From positions 558,001 to 622,000 of the forward strand of contig NZ_ABLD01000001.1 in the NCBI RefSeq assembly GCF_000172415.1: a stretch of DNA of 64,000 bases, read 5' to 3'. The notes under the pieces are model-generated. The model saw only the letters and a list, made by a program, of their open reading frames with translations. It had not been told where the DNA came from and ran no database searches. This DNA comes from Paraburkholderia graminis C4D1M (GTDB taxonomy: Bacteria > Pseudomonadota > Gammaproteobacteria > Burkholderiales > Burkholderiaceae). Of this stretch, positions 1 through 9,892 are shown piece after piece. Every line of letters starts with the position of its first letter. The first letter of the stretch is position 1. Position numbers and translations under genes: made by a program.

Positions 1-65
1 GCAGGCGGCGCGTCCGCTTGCGCAATCCGCTTCTATTCCGCATTCATCCCGACAGGAGAACAGTT

Positions 66-368
66 ATGAAGATCAAGAAGGCATTGCTCGTTTCCACACT
101 GCTCGCAGCGTCGTCGCTGGCCATGGCGCAAGGCACAGGCGGTGCGGGTGGTGGCGGCGCCGGCGGAGGTGGCGGCGCGGGCCCGGCCGGCAACGACCCG
201 AGCACGAGCGCCGGCGCGAATACGTCGACGCGCGAAGGCGGCGACACGGGATCGGGCACGATGTCGCATTCGAAGACGAAGAAGCATTCGTCGAAGACGA
301 CCAAGCCCGCGACCGACACCACAAATATGCCGGGCGCGAACGCGAGCAGCGACACGAAGGGTAAGTAA
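66..368 (+). CDS. Small Gly-rich exported protein
   Basis: About 100 residues. Residues 1-21 form a typical signal peptide (two lysines, a hydrophobic core, AMA-Q cleavage site). A glycine/alanine tract follows, then a Ser/Thr/Lys-rich tail. The ATG at 66 was chosen because a GACAGGAG ribosome site lies just upstream and the signal peptide starts there. No catalytic motif is visible. Short Gly-rich exported proteins of this kind are common and mostly uncharacterised in Burkholderiaceae; I do not assign a function. Confidence 0.7.
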   Translation: MKIKKALLVSTLLAASSLAMAQGTGGAGGGGAGGGGGAGPAGNDPSTSAGANTSTREGGDTGSGTMSHSKTKKHSSKTTKPATDTTNMPGANASSDTKGK

Positions 369-420
369 TGTGTGCGTCGTGTGCGTAGAGTTCACGCACG
401 CACGCTTGCGTAAGTTTCGT

Positions 421-448
421 GAGTGACGCGCCCGTGTGCGCGTCACTC
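421..448. terminator. Perfect 10-bp hairpin between convergent genes
   Basis: The arms at 421-430 and 439-448 are exact inverted complements with an 8-nt loop. The hairpin lies between the Gly-rich gene (plus) and the aldolase (minus), so it could terminate both. The following T-run is weak (only scattered T from 449 on). Confidence 0.5.
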
Positions 449-500
449 ATTTACACCGCGCTGTTGTTTTTACTTTCGCGTTTGTTCTGGCTAACGCAGC

Positions 501-1520
501 CTAGCTTTTCTCTTGCGCTGCGTCGTATTTCCCGAGCGCCGCGGCGCTGTTCAAACGCGCGCGTTTGAGCAACGCCTGCTGCGCTTCCTCGACGTTGCCC
601 GCCGCGCCTTTCCATGCCTGCAACGGCGGTTCCTGCAACGCGCGCCCATACGAGAAGCTCAGATTCCACGGCAGCGGCCCGAGGCGATTCATTGCGTCGA
701 GATTGGCGGTGGCTTCCTCGGGCGATTGTCCGCCGGACAGAAACACGATGCCGGGCACGGCCGAAGGCACCGTGCGTTTCAGAATCCGCACGGTATAAGC
801 GGCGATGTCCGCGGTGGACGATTGCCGCGCGTTCTCCGAACCGGCGAGCACCATGCTCGGTTTAAGCAGAATATGTTCGAGCACCACGCGATGCCGATGC
901 AGCGCATCAAACACCTCGTGCAGCACCGCTTCGGTGACTTCGGCGCTGCGCTCGATGCTGTGATCGCCGTCCATCAGCACTTCGGGTTCGACGATCGGCA
1001 CGATGCCCGCTTCCTGCGAGATCGCCGCATAGCGCGCGAGCGAATCCGCGTTGGCTTCGATCGCGAGACGGCTCGGCAGACTGGCCGTGATGTTGTAGAC
1101 CGCGCGCCACTTCGCGAAGCGCGCGCCTTGTTGCTTGTAATCGACGAAGCGGCGTGCGAGGCCGTCGAGGCCTTCGGTGATTTCATCGCCCGGAGCATGG
1201 GCGAGCGCAATCTTGCCGAGATCGACCTTGATGCCGGGCACGATGCCGTTTCGGGCGGCGAGTTGTGGAAACGGCATGCCGTCGTCGGCCTTTTGACCGA
1301 GTGTTTCCTGATACAGAATGACGCCGCTCACGAATTCGCCGAGACCGGGCGTGGTGAGCAGCAGGTTGCGATACGCGCGGCGGTTTTCCTCGGTGGAGTC
1401 GATGCCGATCGTCTTGAAGCGTTTTGCGATGGTGGGACCGCTTTCGTCGGCGGCGAGCAGACCCTTGCCGGGCTGAACCATGGCGTCGACGGTGGCTTGC
1501 AGTTCGCTGCGGGTATCCAT
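501..1520 (-). CDS. Class I fructose-bisphosphate aldolase
   Basis: 339 aa, the usual length for the eukaryotic-like class I aldolase. It cleaves fructose-1,6-bisphosphate to dihydroxyacetone phosphate and glyceraldehyde-3-phosphate through a lysine Schiff base, in the cytoplasm. Visible marks are the N-terminal GKGLLAADES segment (about residues 18-26) and HILLKPSMV with the presumed Schiff-base Lys220. The segment IVPIVEPE (about 173-180) precedes it. A GGGAG site lies upstream of the ATG. The gene is single, convergent with the Gly-rich gene. Confidence 0.93.
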   Translation of the reverse strand: MDTRSELQATVDAMVQPGKGLLAADESGPTIAKRFKTIGIDSTEENRRAYRNLLLTTPGLGEFVSGVILYQETLGQKADDGMPFPQLAARNGIVPGIKVDLGKIALAHAPGDEITEGLDGLARRFVDYKQQGARFAKWRAVYNITASLPSRLAIEANADSLARYAAISQEAGIVPIVEPEVLMDGDHSIERSAEVTEAVLHEVFDALHRHRVVLEHILLKPSMVLAGSENARQSSTADIAAYTVRILKRTVPSAVPGIVFLSGGQSPEEATANLDAMNRLGPLPWNLSFSYGRALQEPPLQAWKGAAGNVEEAQQALLKRARLNSAAALGKYDAAQEKS

Positions 1521-1596
1521 GAGATGTGCTCCCTTTGTTCGGGTTGCGGAAGAAAACCTGCCGTCGCGGCGCGTGCGGCTGCGCCCGGGTTATGAC

Positions 1597-2016
1597 TTAT
1601 TCGCCGATCAGATGCAACACGATGTCGCGATGCTGCGCATGACGCCGATGCTCGAATAGATACAGGCCCTGCCAGGTGCCGAGCACCATCTGGCCATGTT
1701 CGACGGGCACGCTCAATTGCACTTGCGTCAACGCGGTGCGCAGATGCGCGGGCATGTCGTCGGGACCTTCGGCGTCGTGCTCATAGCGTTGCTCGTCTTC
1801 GGGCGCGAGGTTCGCGAAGTACCGCTCCAGGTCGCGCTGCACCGACGGGTCCGCGTTTTCCTGAATCAGCAGCGATGCCGACGTGTGACGGCAAAAGAGC
1901 GTCAGCAGTCCCGTGTCGATGTGCTGCGCCGCGACGAAGCGGCGCGCTTCGTCGGTGAATTCGGCAAGTCCGCGAGTGCGCGCCTTGACGCTTAGATGGT
2001 GGATGGCCTGCTTCAT
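1597..2016 (-). CDS. yjbQ: YjbQ family protein (UPF0047)
   Basis: 139 aa, the full family length. The central signature FCRHTSASLLIQENADPSV and a C-terminal LGTWQGLYLFEHR segment are typical of YjbQ. Family members have been reported to show weak thiamine-phosphate synthase activity; the physiological role is not settled. It lies 76 nt upstream of the aldolase start on the same strand. The Shine-Dalgarno site is weak. Confidence 0.9.
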   Translation of the reverse strand: MKQAIHHLSVKARTRGLAEFTDEARRFVAAQHIDTGLLTLFCRHTSASLLIQENADPSVQRDLERYFANLAPEDEQRYEHDAEGPDDMPAHLRTALTQVQLSVPVEHGQMVLGTWQGLYLFEHRRHAQHRDIVLHLIGE

Positions 2017-2038
2017 GATGGAAGCGCTCGTCTACGGT

Positions 2039-2359
2039 TTATAGCGACGCGAACGCGTCTGTGATCTGCTCGACGCTGGTGGGGCGCACGACGCGCGCCA
2101 CTTCCGCGCCGTCGCGCATGAAGATCAGCGTGGGCCACAGCTTGACCTTGAACGAGCGGCCTAGCGGCCGGCCGGGGCCGTCCTCGATCTTCAGATGCCT
2201 GACGCCGGCATGCGCTTCGAACGCTTTTTCAATCGAAGGCTGCGCGCCCTGGCAGTAGCCGCACCAGTCCGTGCCGAACTCGATGACGGTGGCGCCGGGC
2301 AGGGCGTCGACTTCGGCTCGCGACGGGGCTTTGGTGGAATAGGGCGTCCGTATTGCCAT
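2039..2359 (-). CDS. Thioredoxin family protein
   Basis: 106 aa, a single thioredoxin fold. The redox motif is WCGYC (about residues 32-36), with a longer spacer GAQPSIE after it and a conserved cis-Pro region (KLWPTLIF). It is probably a cytoplasmic disulfide reductase, as no signal peptide is visible. GGAG lies about 6 nt before the ATG. It stands 22 nt upstream of yjbQ and could be cotranscribed with it. CGYC instead of CGPC suggests a redox potential different from thioredoxin 1. Confidence 0.87.
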   Translation of the reverse strand: MAIRTPYSTKAPSRAEVDALPGATVIEFGTDWCGYCQGAQPSIEKAFEAHAGVRHLKIEDGPGRPLGRSFKVKLWPTLIFMRDGAEVARVVRPTSVEQITDAFASL

Positions 2360-2595
2360 GCATGCTCCGCTGTGGATCGGGTTGTGCGGTGTGGGGTTGC
2401 CGCGGCGCGCGGCGATCCTGTGGCCGTTGCGGTTGACACGCGCCGCATTTTGCTTGGATAAGAGTATCAGCTATTGGTTCGGGGTTCAGACTGGCGGAAC
2501 GGGGATTTGACACAAACGTACAAGTTCGTCACGCGCGGCTGTTAAACAATGCCTGACATCGTCGGCAATCTGCCGGCGAATTTGAGGAAGGAAAA

Positions 2596-2892
2596 ATGGC
2601 GGACAGGATTTATCTGGGGCGCCCCGGCACGGACGACACCATTGGCGTCCCCACTGGTTTCAGTTGGGGCGCATTCTTGCTGGGCCCGATCTGGGCTCTC
2701 TCGAGGCGCATGTGGTTTGCGGCCTTTGCAATGGTGGCTGTGGAGCTGGCACTGTACTTACCGAGCTTGTGGTTAGACCGGGGCAACATAGTGACCTTGC
2801 TCCTGTCGATCCTGTTTGGCATCGCCTGCGGGAAGTATGGCAATGACTGGCATCGACGGGTATTGGAGAAACGGGGGTATGCGGTGCTGTAG
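2596..2892 (+). CDS. DUF2628-like small membrane protein
   Basis: 98 aa. The pattern GFSWGAFLLGPIWAL (about residues 22-36), a second hydrophobic stretch (about 56-74) and the tail GNDWHRRVLEKRGY match the DUF2628 layout: two or three membrane segments and a cytosolic C-terminus. AGGAAGGA lies 5 nt before the start. Function unknown. Confidence 0.72.
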   Translation: MADRIYLGRPGTDDTIGVPTGFSWGAFLLGPIWALSRRMWFAAFAMVAVELALYLPSLWLDRGNIVTLLLSILFGIACGKYGNDWHRRVLEKRGYAVL

Positions 2893-2942
2893 TTCACGCG
2901 CCAGTGCGGTCGGGAGTGAGATTTGGGACACGCCTCCCCACC

Positions 2943-2971
2943 TTTACGCGCCCGCGCGAGCGGTCGATAAT
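2943..2971 (+). promoter_or_regulatory. Possible sigma70 promoter of the MFS gene
   Basis: TTTACG (2943-2948), a 17-nt spacer and GATAAT (2966-2971). If used, transcription would start near 2978. The in-frame ATGs at 2904 and 2970 would then fall upstream of the mRNA, favouring the GTG at 3051. Confidence 0.4.
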
Positions 2972-3050
2972 GCCCCGTTCATTCCCGCCACGAAGCCTGC
3001 CGTGCGCGCCGCGCCTCGCAGGCTCGCTTCTCCTGAACTCACAGCCGCCC

Positions 3051-4394
3051 GTGTCGAAAAACTCACGTTTTTTTGGTCTGCTGCACATTCCCGGCTTCAA
3101 GCCGCTTGCCGCCGCCACGCTGATGCTCGGTGTGGCCATGTCGTTCACCGCGCCGTATCTGTCGCTGTTCGGCGTCGAGCGCGCGGGCATGACGCCGTTC
3201 CGGCTCGGCGTCTTCATGACGCTGATCGCGGCAAGCGGCGTGCTCGCGAGCACCTTCGCCGGCCGCTGGAGCGATGCAAGCGGACGGCATCGGCCGTTAC
3301 TGCTCGTCGCGCTCGTGCTGGCCGCGCTCGGCTATCTGTCGTTATGCGTGGTGCGCGATTACAGGCTGCTGCTCGTCGTCGGCATTGTGTTTATCGGCGT
3401 CGGCGGCTCGGCTATTTCGATGGTGTTCTCGTTCAGCCGCGCGGCGCTGCCCGTGCCCGACGCGTCCGAACGCGCGTTTGCCAGCGCGACGCTGCGCACG
3501 ATTCTCTCGGCGGCGTGGGTGTTCGGGCCGTCGGTGGGCGCGCTGGTGCTCGCGGCGACGAGTTTCACCGGACTCTTTCTATTCGCCGCGGCGAGCTTTG
3601 CGGCGTGCGCGGCCATCGTGTGGCGCATGCGCGAGCCGCAAGGGCATCTCGGCGACCATACGGTAGAAGACACCGCATCGGAGCCGTCGTCGTCGATTAC
3701 CGTGCCGCCGCTCAGGGAACCTGGCGCCGACGCGCACGAGGACCTGCCCGGCGTCGCATCGGCGAACGACATTGGCCGTGCGGTCGCCGCGCTGACCTTG
3801 CTCGGGCTCGCGGCCAACGCCACGATGATCGTGTTGCCGCTTTACATCGTGCATGGCCTGAACGGCACGCATCTGGACGTATCGGTGATGCTCGGCCTCG
3901 GCGCATTGACCGAGATTCCGATGATGCTCGCGCTCGGCGCGAAGTCTTCGAGCCTGCACAAGCCGAACTGGCTTGCCGCCTGCGCGGCGGTTCACGCGGC
4001 CTATTTCGTCGCGATGTCGCTCGCCGGAAACGTGCATGTGCTGATTCCGATGCAGATTCTCAACGCGTTCGTCGTTGCCGTGACTTCATGCCTCGGCATG
4101 ACCTACGTGCAGGACCTGATGCCCGATGCGCCAGGCCGCGCCACCGCGCTCTTCTTCAACGCAGCGCGGGTCGGCTCGATTCTTTCCGGCGTGTTGTCCG
4201 GCCTGCTGGTGCAGGCGTTCAGCTATCGCGGCACGTTCCTCTTCTGCGGCTTGCTCGCGCTGTGCGCGCTCGTGCTGTTTGCCGTGCCGGGCTATCGTTA
4301 TCCGCTGATGTGGCGAGGCGTGCGGCGTTTCGCCCGCACGCAATACGCGAAGCTTCAATCGAGGCGTGCGCTGCGCGGCGGCCGCGAGCTTTAG
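3051..4394 (+). CDS. MFS sugar-efflux transporter (SetA/SetB-like)
   Basis: Twelve-helix major facilitator protein, about 447 aa from GTG 3051; the frame is open back to 2904. Early segments (a SFTAPYLSLF helix, then TFAGRWSDASGRHRPLLL) resemble Set-family sugar and glycoside efflux pumps. A hydrophilic central loop (about residues 205-240) separates the two six-helix halves. Substrate is not predictable from sequence alone. The start is uncertain because neither GTG 3051 nor ATG 2970 has a strong ribosome site; the promoter-like element at 2943-2971 favours 3051. Confidence 0.75.
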   Translation: MSKNSRFFGLLHIPGFKPLAAATLMLGVAMSFTAPYLSLFGVERAGMTPFRLGVFMTLIAASGVLASTFAGRWSDASGRHRPLLLVALVLAALGYLSLCVVRDYRLLLVVGIVFIGVGGSAISMVFSFSRAALPVPDASERAFASATLRTILSAAWVFGPSVGALVLAATSFTGLFLFAAASFAACAAIVWRMREPQGHLGDHTVEDTASEPSSSITVPPLREPGADAHEDLPGVASANDIGRAVAALTLLGLAANATMIVLPLYIVHGLNGTHLDVSVMLGLGALTEIPMMLALGAKSSSLHKPNWLAACAAVHAAYFVAMSLAGNVHVLIPMQILNAFVVAVTSCLGMTYVQDLMPDAPGRATALFFNAARVGSILSGVLSGLLVQAFSYRGTFLFCGLLALCALVLFAVPGYRYPLMWRGVRRFARTQYAKLQSRRALRGGREL

Positions 4395-4595
4395 CGGGCA
4401 CGGCACACGTTTCATATGCGGCGGGCCGGTTTGCCACGCGCTGAATGACAGGGACCTTACGCCGCGCACAACTTCCGCAAGGAGGCGTATCGTTGTCGTC
4501 ACGCATGCTGCCGGACGCGGCCGACGCAACAAACGCAGCATGACCATCTGACTGAAACCAGGCAGCATCACAAGGCACTTTCGGGAGCGGAGAAA

Positions 4596-5632
4596 ATGCA
4601 GCTAGGCATGATTGGATTGGGACGCATGGGCGCGGACATGGTGCGGCGCCTGACGAAGGGCGCGCAGCAATGCGTCGTCTACGACGTACAGCCTGCGGCT
4701 GTCGAGCGGCTCGCGCAGGAGGGCGTGACGGGCGCGTCGTCGCTCGAAGACCTCGTCGCCAGGCTCGACAAGCCGCGCGCCGTGTGGCTGATGGTGCCCG
4801 CCGCGGTGGTCGACGGCACGCTCGAAAAACTCGTGCCGTTGCTCGGGCCGGGCGACATCGTGATCGACGGCGGCAACTCGTACTATCACGACGACATTCG
4901 CCGCGGCGCCGACCTCGCCGCACGCAAACTGCATTACGTCGACGTCGGTACGAGCGGCGGCGTCGCGGGCCGCGAGCGCGGTTATTGCCTGATGATCGGC
5001 GGCGAAGCGCAGGTGGTCGAACGGCTTGAGCCGATCTTTTCGACGCTCGCGCCAGGCGCCGCCGCCGCGCCCGCGACGTCAGGACGCAATCCGGGCAACA
5101 GCACGGCGGAGCAGGGCTTTCTGCATTGCGGTCCGCTCGGCGCGGGGCATTTCGTGAAGATGGTCCACAACGGCATCGAATACGGTTTGATGGCCGCGTA
5201 TGCCGAGGGCCTCAACATTCTGCGTCACGCGGATGCCGGCAAGCACGCGCGCGAGGCGGACGCCGAGACGTCGCCGCTGCGTCGTCCGCAGTTGTATCAA
5301 TACGATTTCAATCTGGCCGATATCGCCGAAGTGTGGCGGCGCGGCAGCGTGATCGGCTCGTGGCTGCTCGACCTCATCGCGGGCACGCTCGCGGGCGATG
5401 CCGATCTGCAACAGTACGCGGGCCGCGTATCCGATTCGGGCGAAGGACGCTGGACGATGTCGGCGGCCATCGACGAAGGCGTGCCCGCGCCCGTGCTGAG
5501 CGCGGCGCTGTTCGCGCGCTTCAGTTCGCGCGGCGAAGCGGACTTCGCGAACCGCGTGTGTCGGCGATGCGTCATGACTTCGGCGGCCATGCAGAAAAGC
5601 CGGCTGCGCCGCCCGCAAGTTCGCAGGGTTGA
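4596..5632 (+). CDS. gnd: 6-phosphogluconate dehydrogenase, frameshifted at 3' end
   Basis: NADP-type decarboxylating 6-phosphogluconate dehydrogenase of the short (about 340 aa) class. It shows the nucleotide-binding GLGRMGADM near residue 7, IDGGNS, GTSGGV and the substrate-binding KMVHNGIEY. It converts 6-phosphogluconate to ribulose-5-phosphate. After ANRV (position 5556-5558) the frame is wrong: the expected tail SAMRHDFGGHAEKP is present but shifted, consistent with loss of one base next to 5558. Read with the correction, the gene ends at the TGA 5630-5632 (about 345 aa). Without it, translation runs on to 6410 and fuses with the HAD gene. This may be a true mutation or a sequencing error. 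Confidence 0.85.
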
Positions 5633-5708
5633 TCGTCCGCTAATAGCCCGAGCAGCCCAAGCAGCACAAGCACAGAGCACAAGCACAGCCGAATCCACGG
5701 AGCCGCAC

Positions 5709-6410
5709 ATGCCAGCCGCACCCGCCACCCGCACTGCACCGCACGACGTCGTTTTCCTCTTCGATTGCGACAACACGCTGCTCGACAACGACCATGTGCT
5801 CTCCGACTTGCGCAGCCACATGATGCGTGAGTTCGGCACCGACAACAGCACGCGCTATTGGGAAATTTTCGAGCAATTGCGCGGCGAGCTCGGCTATGCC
5901 GACTACCTGGGCGCGTTGCAGCGATATCGCACGGAGCATCCGCGGGACACGCGGCTGTTGCTGATGTCGTCGTTTCTGATCGATTATCCGTTTGCGAACC
6001 GGCTCTATCCGGGCGCGCTCGACGCGTTGCGCCACGTCGGCGAGTACGGGCCCACGGTGATTCTGTCGGACGGGGACGTGGTGTTCCAGCCGCGCAAGGT
6101 CGCGCGTTCGGGCCTATGGGACGAAGTCGAAGGCCGCGTGCTGATCTACATCCACAAGGAGCTGATGCTCGATCAGGTGATGGAATGCTACCCCGCGCGC
6201 CACTACGTGATGGTCGACGACAAGCTGCGCATTCTCACCGCGATGAAGAATGCCTGGGGCGGGCGGCTCACCACGGTATTTCCGCGCCAGGGTCACTACG
6301 CTTTGGACCCGAAGGAGATACTCGGCAATCCGCCCGCGGACGTCACGATCGAGCGGATCGGCGACCTCGCGCAGTTTGACGTGAAAGCGCTGCTGGCGGA
6401 AAAGCCCTAG
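5709..6410 (+). CDS. HAD family hydrolase
   Basis: 233 aa from ATG 5709. Motif I is FDCDNTLLDND (nucleophile and acid Asp), followed by a helical cap, motif II around ILSDGD, a conserved basic residue near RKVAR, and motif IV in VMVDDK. It is probably a cytoplasmic phosphatase acting on a small phosphorylated metabolite. It follows gnd directly, which suggests a sugar-phosphate or phosphogluconate link (inference). In the raw sequence it is in frame with the shifted gnd and would form the C-terminal half of a 604-aa fusion. Its last 4 bases overlap the end of the convergent ankyrin gene. Confidence 0.85.
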   Translation: MPAAPATRTAPHDVVFLFDCDNTLLDNDHVLSDLRSHMMREFGTDNSTRYWEIFEQLRGELGYADYLGALQRYRTEHPRDTRLLLMSSFLIDYPFANRLYPGALDALRHVGEYGPTVILSDGDVVFQPRKVARSGLWDEVEGRVLIYIHKELMLDQVMECYPARHYVMVDDKLRILTAMKNAWGGRLTTVFPRQGHYALDPKEILGNPPADVTIERIGDLAQFDVKALLAEKP

Positions 6411-6937
6411 ACGCTGCGCAGTTTTTCCTGCGCGTCGGCGGCGCCCATTCTGCCTGCCGCATCCTGTGCGCTTGTGCCTGCCGCGTCGCGCGCATCGCGA
6501 TTCGCGCCGTGCGCGATCAGCAGATCCATGATCGTGGTGCGGTTGAACATGGCGGCGACCATCAGCGCGGTGCGTCCGTCGGGCGATGCACCTTCGACAT
6601 CGGCGCCATGCGCGAGCAAGGTTTCGACCACGGCGTCGAAACCCTTGAAAGCCGCGCCCGCGATAGGCGTCTGGCCGTTATTGTTGCGCAAGTCGGGATC
6701 GGCGCCGCGTTCGAGCAGCGTGCGCACCGCGTCGACATGTCCGTGATAGCTCGCGAGCATCAGCAGACTGTCGCCGTTGTCGTTGCGCAGATTGGGCGGC
6801 ACGCCTTTTTCGATCACGGCGGCGAGCATCGCGGCATCGCCCTGGCGCGCAAGATCGAACACCTGTCGCGCGAGTTCGAGCACTTGCGGGTCGATGGGCT
6901 GCCCGGAAGGCGGGGAAGAGTCGGCCGGATTGGTCAA
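6407..6937 (-). CDS. Ankyrin-repeat protein
   Basis: About 176 aa from TTG 6937. Four ankyrin repeats can be read between about residues 45 and 165, recognisable from elements such as DSLLMLASYHGH, TPIAGAAFKG and TALMVAAMFN. The TTG was chosen because an AAGGAG site stands 6 nt upstream; the frame is open to an ATG at 6991 without a ribosome site. The repeats mediate protein contacts; the partner is unknown. No signal peptide. Confidence 0.8.
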   Translation of the reverse strand: MTNPADSSPPSGQPIDPQVLELARQVFDLARQGDAAMLAAVIEKGVPPNLRNDNGDSLLMLASYHGHVDAVRTLLERGADPDLRNNNGQTPIAGAAFKGFDAVVETLLAHGADVEGASPDGRTALMVAAMFNRTTIMDLLIAHGANRDARDAAGTSAQDAAGRMGAADAQEKLRSV

Positions 6938-7031
6938 TGAAATCTCCTTGCAGGAACGCTGCGCCGCTCGGCGCATGAACACCGGCAGCATACACAGTTT
7001 GTGCCGTCGACGCGCGCAGCGGCACGTCCCA

Positions 7032-7157
7032 TCACGCGTGGCCGAACAGCTTCACGAGCAGCCCGAATATGCCGACGAGGACAGCCAGGCCCGCGCACAG
7101 CACCACGAGCGTGAGAAGAAGAACGAGCGGCGCTTTCATACGGTTGGAAGTCGGCAT
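7032..7157 (-). CDS. 41-aa single-span membrane protein
   Basis: Too short for standard gene calling. It reads MPTSNRMK, a 27-residue Leu/Val-rich membrane helix and a short LVKLFGHA tail. Basic residues precede the helix, so an N-in topology is likely. A second Met (residue 7) is an alternative start. No clear Shine-Dalgarno site is visible, which lowers confidence. Confidence 0.45.
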   Translation of the reverse strand: MPTSNRMKAPLVLLLTLVVLCAGLAVLVGIFGLLVKLFGHA

Positions 7158-7486
7158 GATGAATGTGTATGGTTAAGAGCGAGTAATACGGGTGCGCGAC
7201 GATATGCGCAGTCGCTTCGCGCAGCTTAAGCGTTTCGGTGGATGCGTGCAGCGTGGGTGGCGCAGGACTTGCAGCGGGGCGTGCGGCGTGCGGTGATGGT
7301 GACGCTTGACCACGCGCAAGCATTTGTCCGCATTCCCGAACCATGATGCGCGCATACGGTCACACCGCAGACGACCGCGCTTCGCAACACGCCTCACCCC
7401 CGTCATGTCACGCGCATGACACGCATCGGCAAAACACTTCGCAACGTCCGCTAACCCGCCTGACAGTTCTTACGAGGAGTGACGTC
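7158..7486 (+). promoter_or_regulatory. Phosphoketolase upstream region with dyad operator
   Basis: Non-coding, about 330 bp. It holds a dyad at 7402-7420 (GTCATG, 7-nt spacer, CATGAC), nested with TGTCA-N6-TGACA at 7406-7421. Such symmetry suits a dimeric regulator binding upstream of xfp. I see no convincing -35/-10 pair. Confidence 0.4.
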
Positions 7487-9880
7487 ATGGCTGAAGCAAT
7501 CTCCCGTCCTGCCCCGCCGCAAACTCTCGACCCCGACACGCTGCGCAAGATGGACCGCTACTGGCGCGCATGCAATTACCTGTCCGCCGGCATGATCTAT
7601 CTGCGCGACAACCCGCTGCTGCGCGAACCGCTGAAGCCGGAGCACATCAAGAATCGTCTGTTGGGACATTGGGGCTCGGACCCTGGACAGAGCTTCCTGC
7701 TCGTGCATCTGAACCGGCTCATCAACAAGCTCGACCTGAACATGATCTACATTTCCGGTCCAGGGCACGGCGCACCCGCGACGCTCGCGAACTGTTATCT
7801 CGAGGGACATTACTCGGAAATCTATCCGGACCGCAGCGAAGACGAAGCCGGCCTGCGGCGCTTTTTCCGCCAGTTTTCGTTTCCCGGCGGCATCGGCTCG
7901 CACTGCACGCCGGAAACGCCGGGCTCCATTCACGAAGGCGGCGAACTCGGCTACAGCCTGTCGCATGGCTATGGCGCGGCGTTCGACAACCCCGACCTGA
8001 TCGTCGCGGTGATGATCGGCGACGGCGAAGCGGAGACCGGGCCGCTCGCCACGTCATGGCATTCGAACAAGTTTTTGAACCCGGTGCGCGACGGCGCGGT
8101 GCTGCCGGTGCTGCATCTGAACGGCTACAAGATCGCGAATCCGACGCTGCTCGCACGCATTCCGCGCGAAGAACTCGAAGCGTTGCTGACCGGTTACGGC
8201 CACAAGCCGTATTTCGTCGAAGGTGACGATCCAAACGTCATGCATCAGCAGATGGCCGCGACGCTCGAACAATGCATCGGCGAAATCAGGGCGATCCAGC
8301 AACATGCGCGCGCCAGCAACGACACGACGCGTCCGCGCTGGCCCATGATCGTGCTGCGTTCGCCGAAAGGCTGGACCGGTCCGAAAGAAGTGGACGGTCA
8401 CAAGGTGGAAGGTTCGTGGCGCTCGCACCAGGTGCCCATTGCCGATCCGGCGACCAACAGCAAGAGCCTGAAACTGCTCGAAGGCTGGCTGCGCAGTTAC
8501 GAGCCCGAGTCGCTGTTCGACGAAAGCGGGCGGCTCGTCGAGGAATTGCGCGAACTCGCGCCGAAGGGCACGCGCCGCATCAGCGCGAATCCGCATGCGA
8601 ACGGCGGCGTGCTGTGCAAGATGCTCGACATGCCCGCGTTTCGCGACTACGCGGTCGAAGTGAAAAAGCCCGCATCCGCGTACTCGTCGCCCACACAGAC
8701 GCTCGGCAAATTTTTGCGCGACGTGATGCGCAGGAACATGACCAACTTCCGCGTGTTCGGCCCCGACGAGACAGCGAGCAACAAGCTCACGGCCATCTAT
8801 GAAGCATCGGACAAGACCTGGCTCGCCGACTCGCAGCCGAACGACGCGGACGGCGGCGCGCTATCGGCGGATGGCCGCGTGATGGAAATGCTGAGCGAAC
8901 ACACGCTCGAAGGCTGGTTCGAAGGTTATGTGCTGACGGGCCGGCATGGTCTCTTCGCGACGTATGAAGCGTTCGTGCATGTGATCGATTCGATGTTCAA
9001 CCAGCACGCAAAGTGGCTCGAAAAAGCCAAGCGCGAACTCGGCTGGCGCCAGCCAGTGCCGTCGATCAACCTGCTCATCACGTCGCTTGTATGGCGTCAG
9101 GATCACAACGGCTTCACGCATCAGGACCCCGGTTTTCTGGACGTCGTGACGAATAAAAGCCCGGACGTAGTGCGTATTTATCTGCCGCCCGACGCAAACT
9201 GTCTGTTGAGCGTGGCAGATCACTGCCTGCGTTCGCGCGATTACGTGAACGTGATCGTGTCGGACAAGCAGCCGCATCTGGAGTATCTCGACATGGATGC
9301 GGCCGTCACGCATTGCACGAAGGGCATCGGCATCTGGGATTGGGCGTCGACCGACCAGGGCGCCGAGCCGGACGTGGTGATCGCGTGCGCGGGCGACATC
9401 GCGACAATGGAGGCGCTCGCCGCCGTGCAGCTTCTGAAAGAGCGTTTCGCTGATCTGAAAATCCGCTTCGTCAACGTCGTCGATCTGTTCCGGCTGATGC
9501 CCGAGCATGCGCATCCACACGGCCTGTCGAGCCGCGATTTCGATTCGCTGTTTACGACGAGCAAGCCGGTGATTTTCAACTTCCATTCGTATGCGTCGCT
9601 GGTTCACAAGCTGACGTATAACCGCACGAATCACGACAACCTGCACGTGCACGGTTATCACGAGAAGGGCAACATCAACACGCCGCTCGAACTCGCGATC
9701 ATCAATCAGGTGGACCGGTTTTCGCTCGCCATCGACGTGATCGATCGCGTGCCGAAGCTGCGCGGCGTCGGCGATCACGCGAAGGAATGGCTGCGCGGGC
9801 AGATCATCGAGCATCTCGCCTATGCGCATGCCGAGGGCATCGACAAGGAAGAAATCCGCAACTGGACGTGGAAAGACTGA
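7487..9880 (+). CDS. xfp: Phosphoketolase (xylulose-5-P / fructose-6-P)
   Basis: 797 aa, normal for the family. A thiamine-diphosphate enzyme that splits xylulose-5-phosphate (and often fructose-6-phosphate) with inorganic phosphate into acetyl phosphate plus glyceraldehyde-3-phosphate or erythrose-4-phosphate. Signatures include [19 protein letters not shown] in the N-terminal TPP domain, the cofactor/Mg segment [16 protein letters not shown], and [16 protein letters not shown] in the central domain. ATG 7487 has ACGAGGAG at 7472-7479. Acetate kinase follows 12 nt later, so the two genes form a phosphoketolase shunt that yields ATP and acetate. Confidence 0.95.
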   Translation: MAEAISRPAPPQTLDPDTLRKMDRYWRACNYLSAGMIYLRDNPLLREPLKPEHIKNRLLGHWGSDPGQSFLLVHLNRLINKLDLNMIYISGPGHGAPATLANCYLEGHYSEIYPDRSEDEAGLRRFFRQFSFPGGIGSHCTPETPGSIHEGGELGYSLSHGYGAAFDNPDLIVAVMIGDGEAETGPLATSWHSNKFLNPVRDGAVLPVLHLNGYKIANPTLLARIPREELEALLTGYGHKPYFVEGDDPNVMHQQMAATLEQCIGEIRAIQQHARASNDTTRPRWPMIVLRSPKGWTGPKEVDGHKVEGSWRSHQVPIADPATNSKSLKLLEGWLRSYEPESLFDESGRLVEELRELAPKGTRRISANPHANGGVLCKMLDMPAFRDYAVEVKKPASAYSSPTQTLGKFLRDVMRRNMTNFRVFGPDETASNKLTAIYEASDKTWLADSQPNDADGGALSADGRVMEMLSEHTLEGWFEGYVLTGRHGLFATYEAFVHVIDSMFNQHAKWLEKAKRELGWRQPVPSINLLITSLVWRQDHNGFTHQDPGFLDVVTNKSPDVVRIYLPPDANCLLSVADHCLRSRDYVNVIVSDKQPHLEYLDMDAAVTHCTKGIGIWDWASTDQGAEPDVVIACAGDIATMEALAAVQLLKERFADLKIRFVNVVDLFRLMPEHAHPHGLSSRDFDSLFTTSKPVIFNFHSYASLVHKLTYNRTNHDNLHVHGYHEKGNINTPLELAIINQVDRFSLAIDVIDRVPKLRGVGDHAKEWLRGQIIEHLAYAHAEGIDKEEIRNWTWKD

Positions 9881-9892
9881 GGGAGGCGCGTC

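Noticed and set aside
2816..4444. 542-codon frame overlapping the MFS gene
   Set aside because: Arg-rich shadow; the other frame has clear transmembrane helices.
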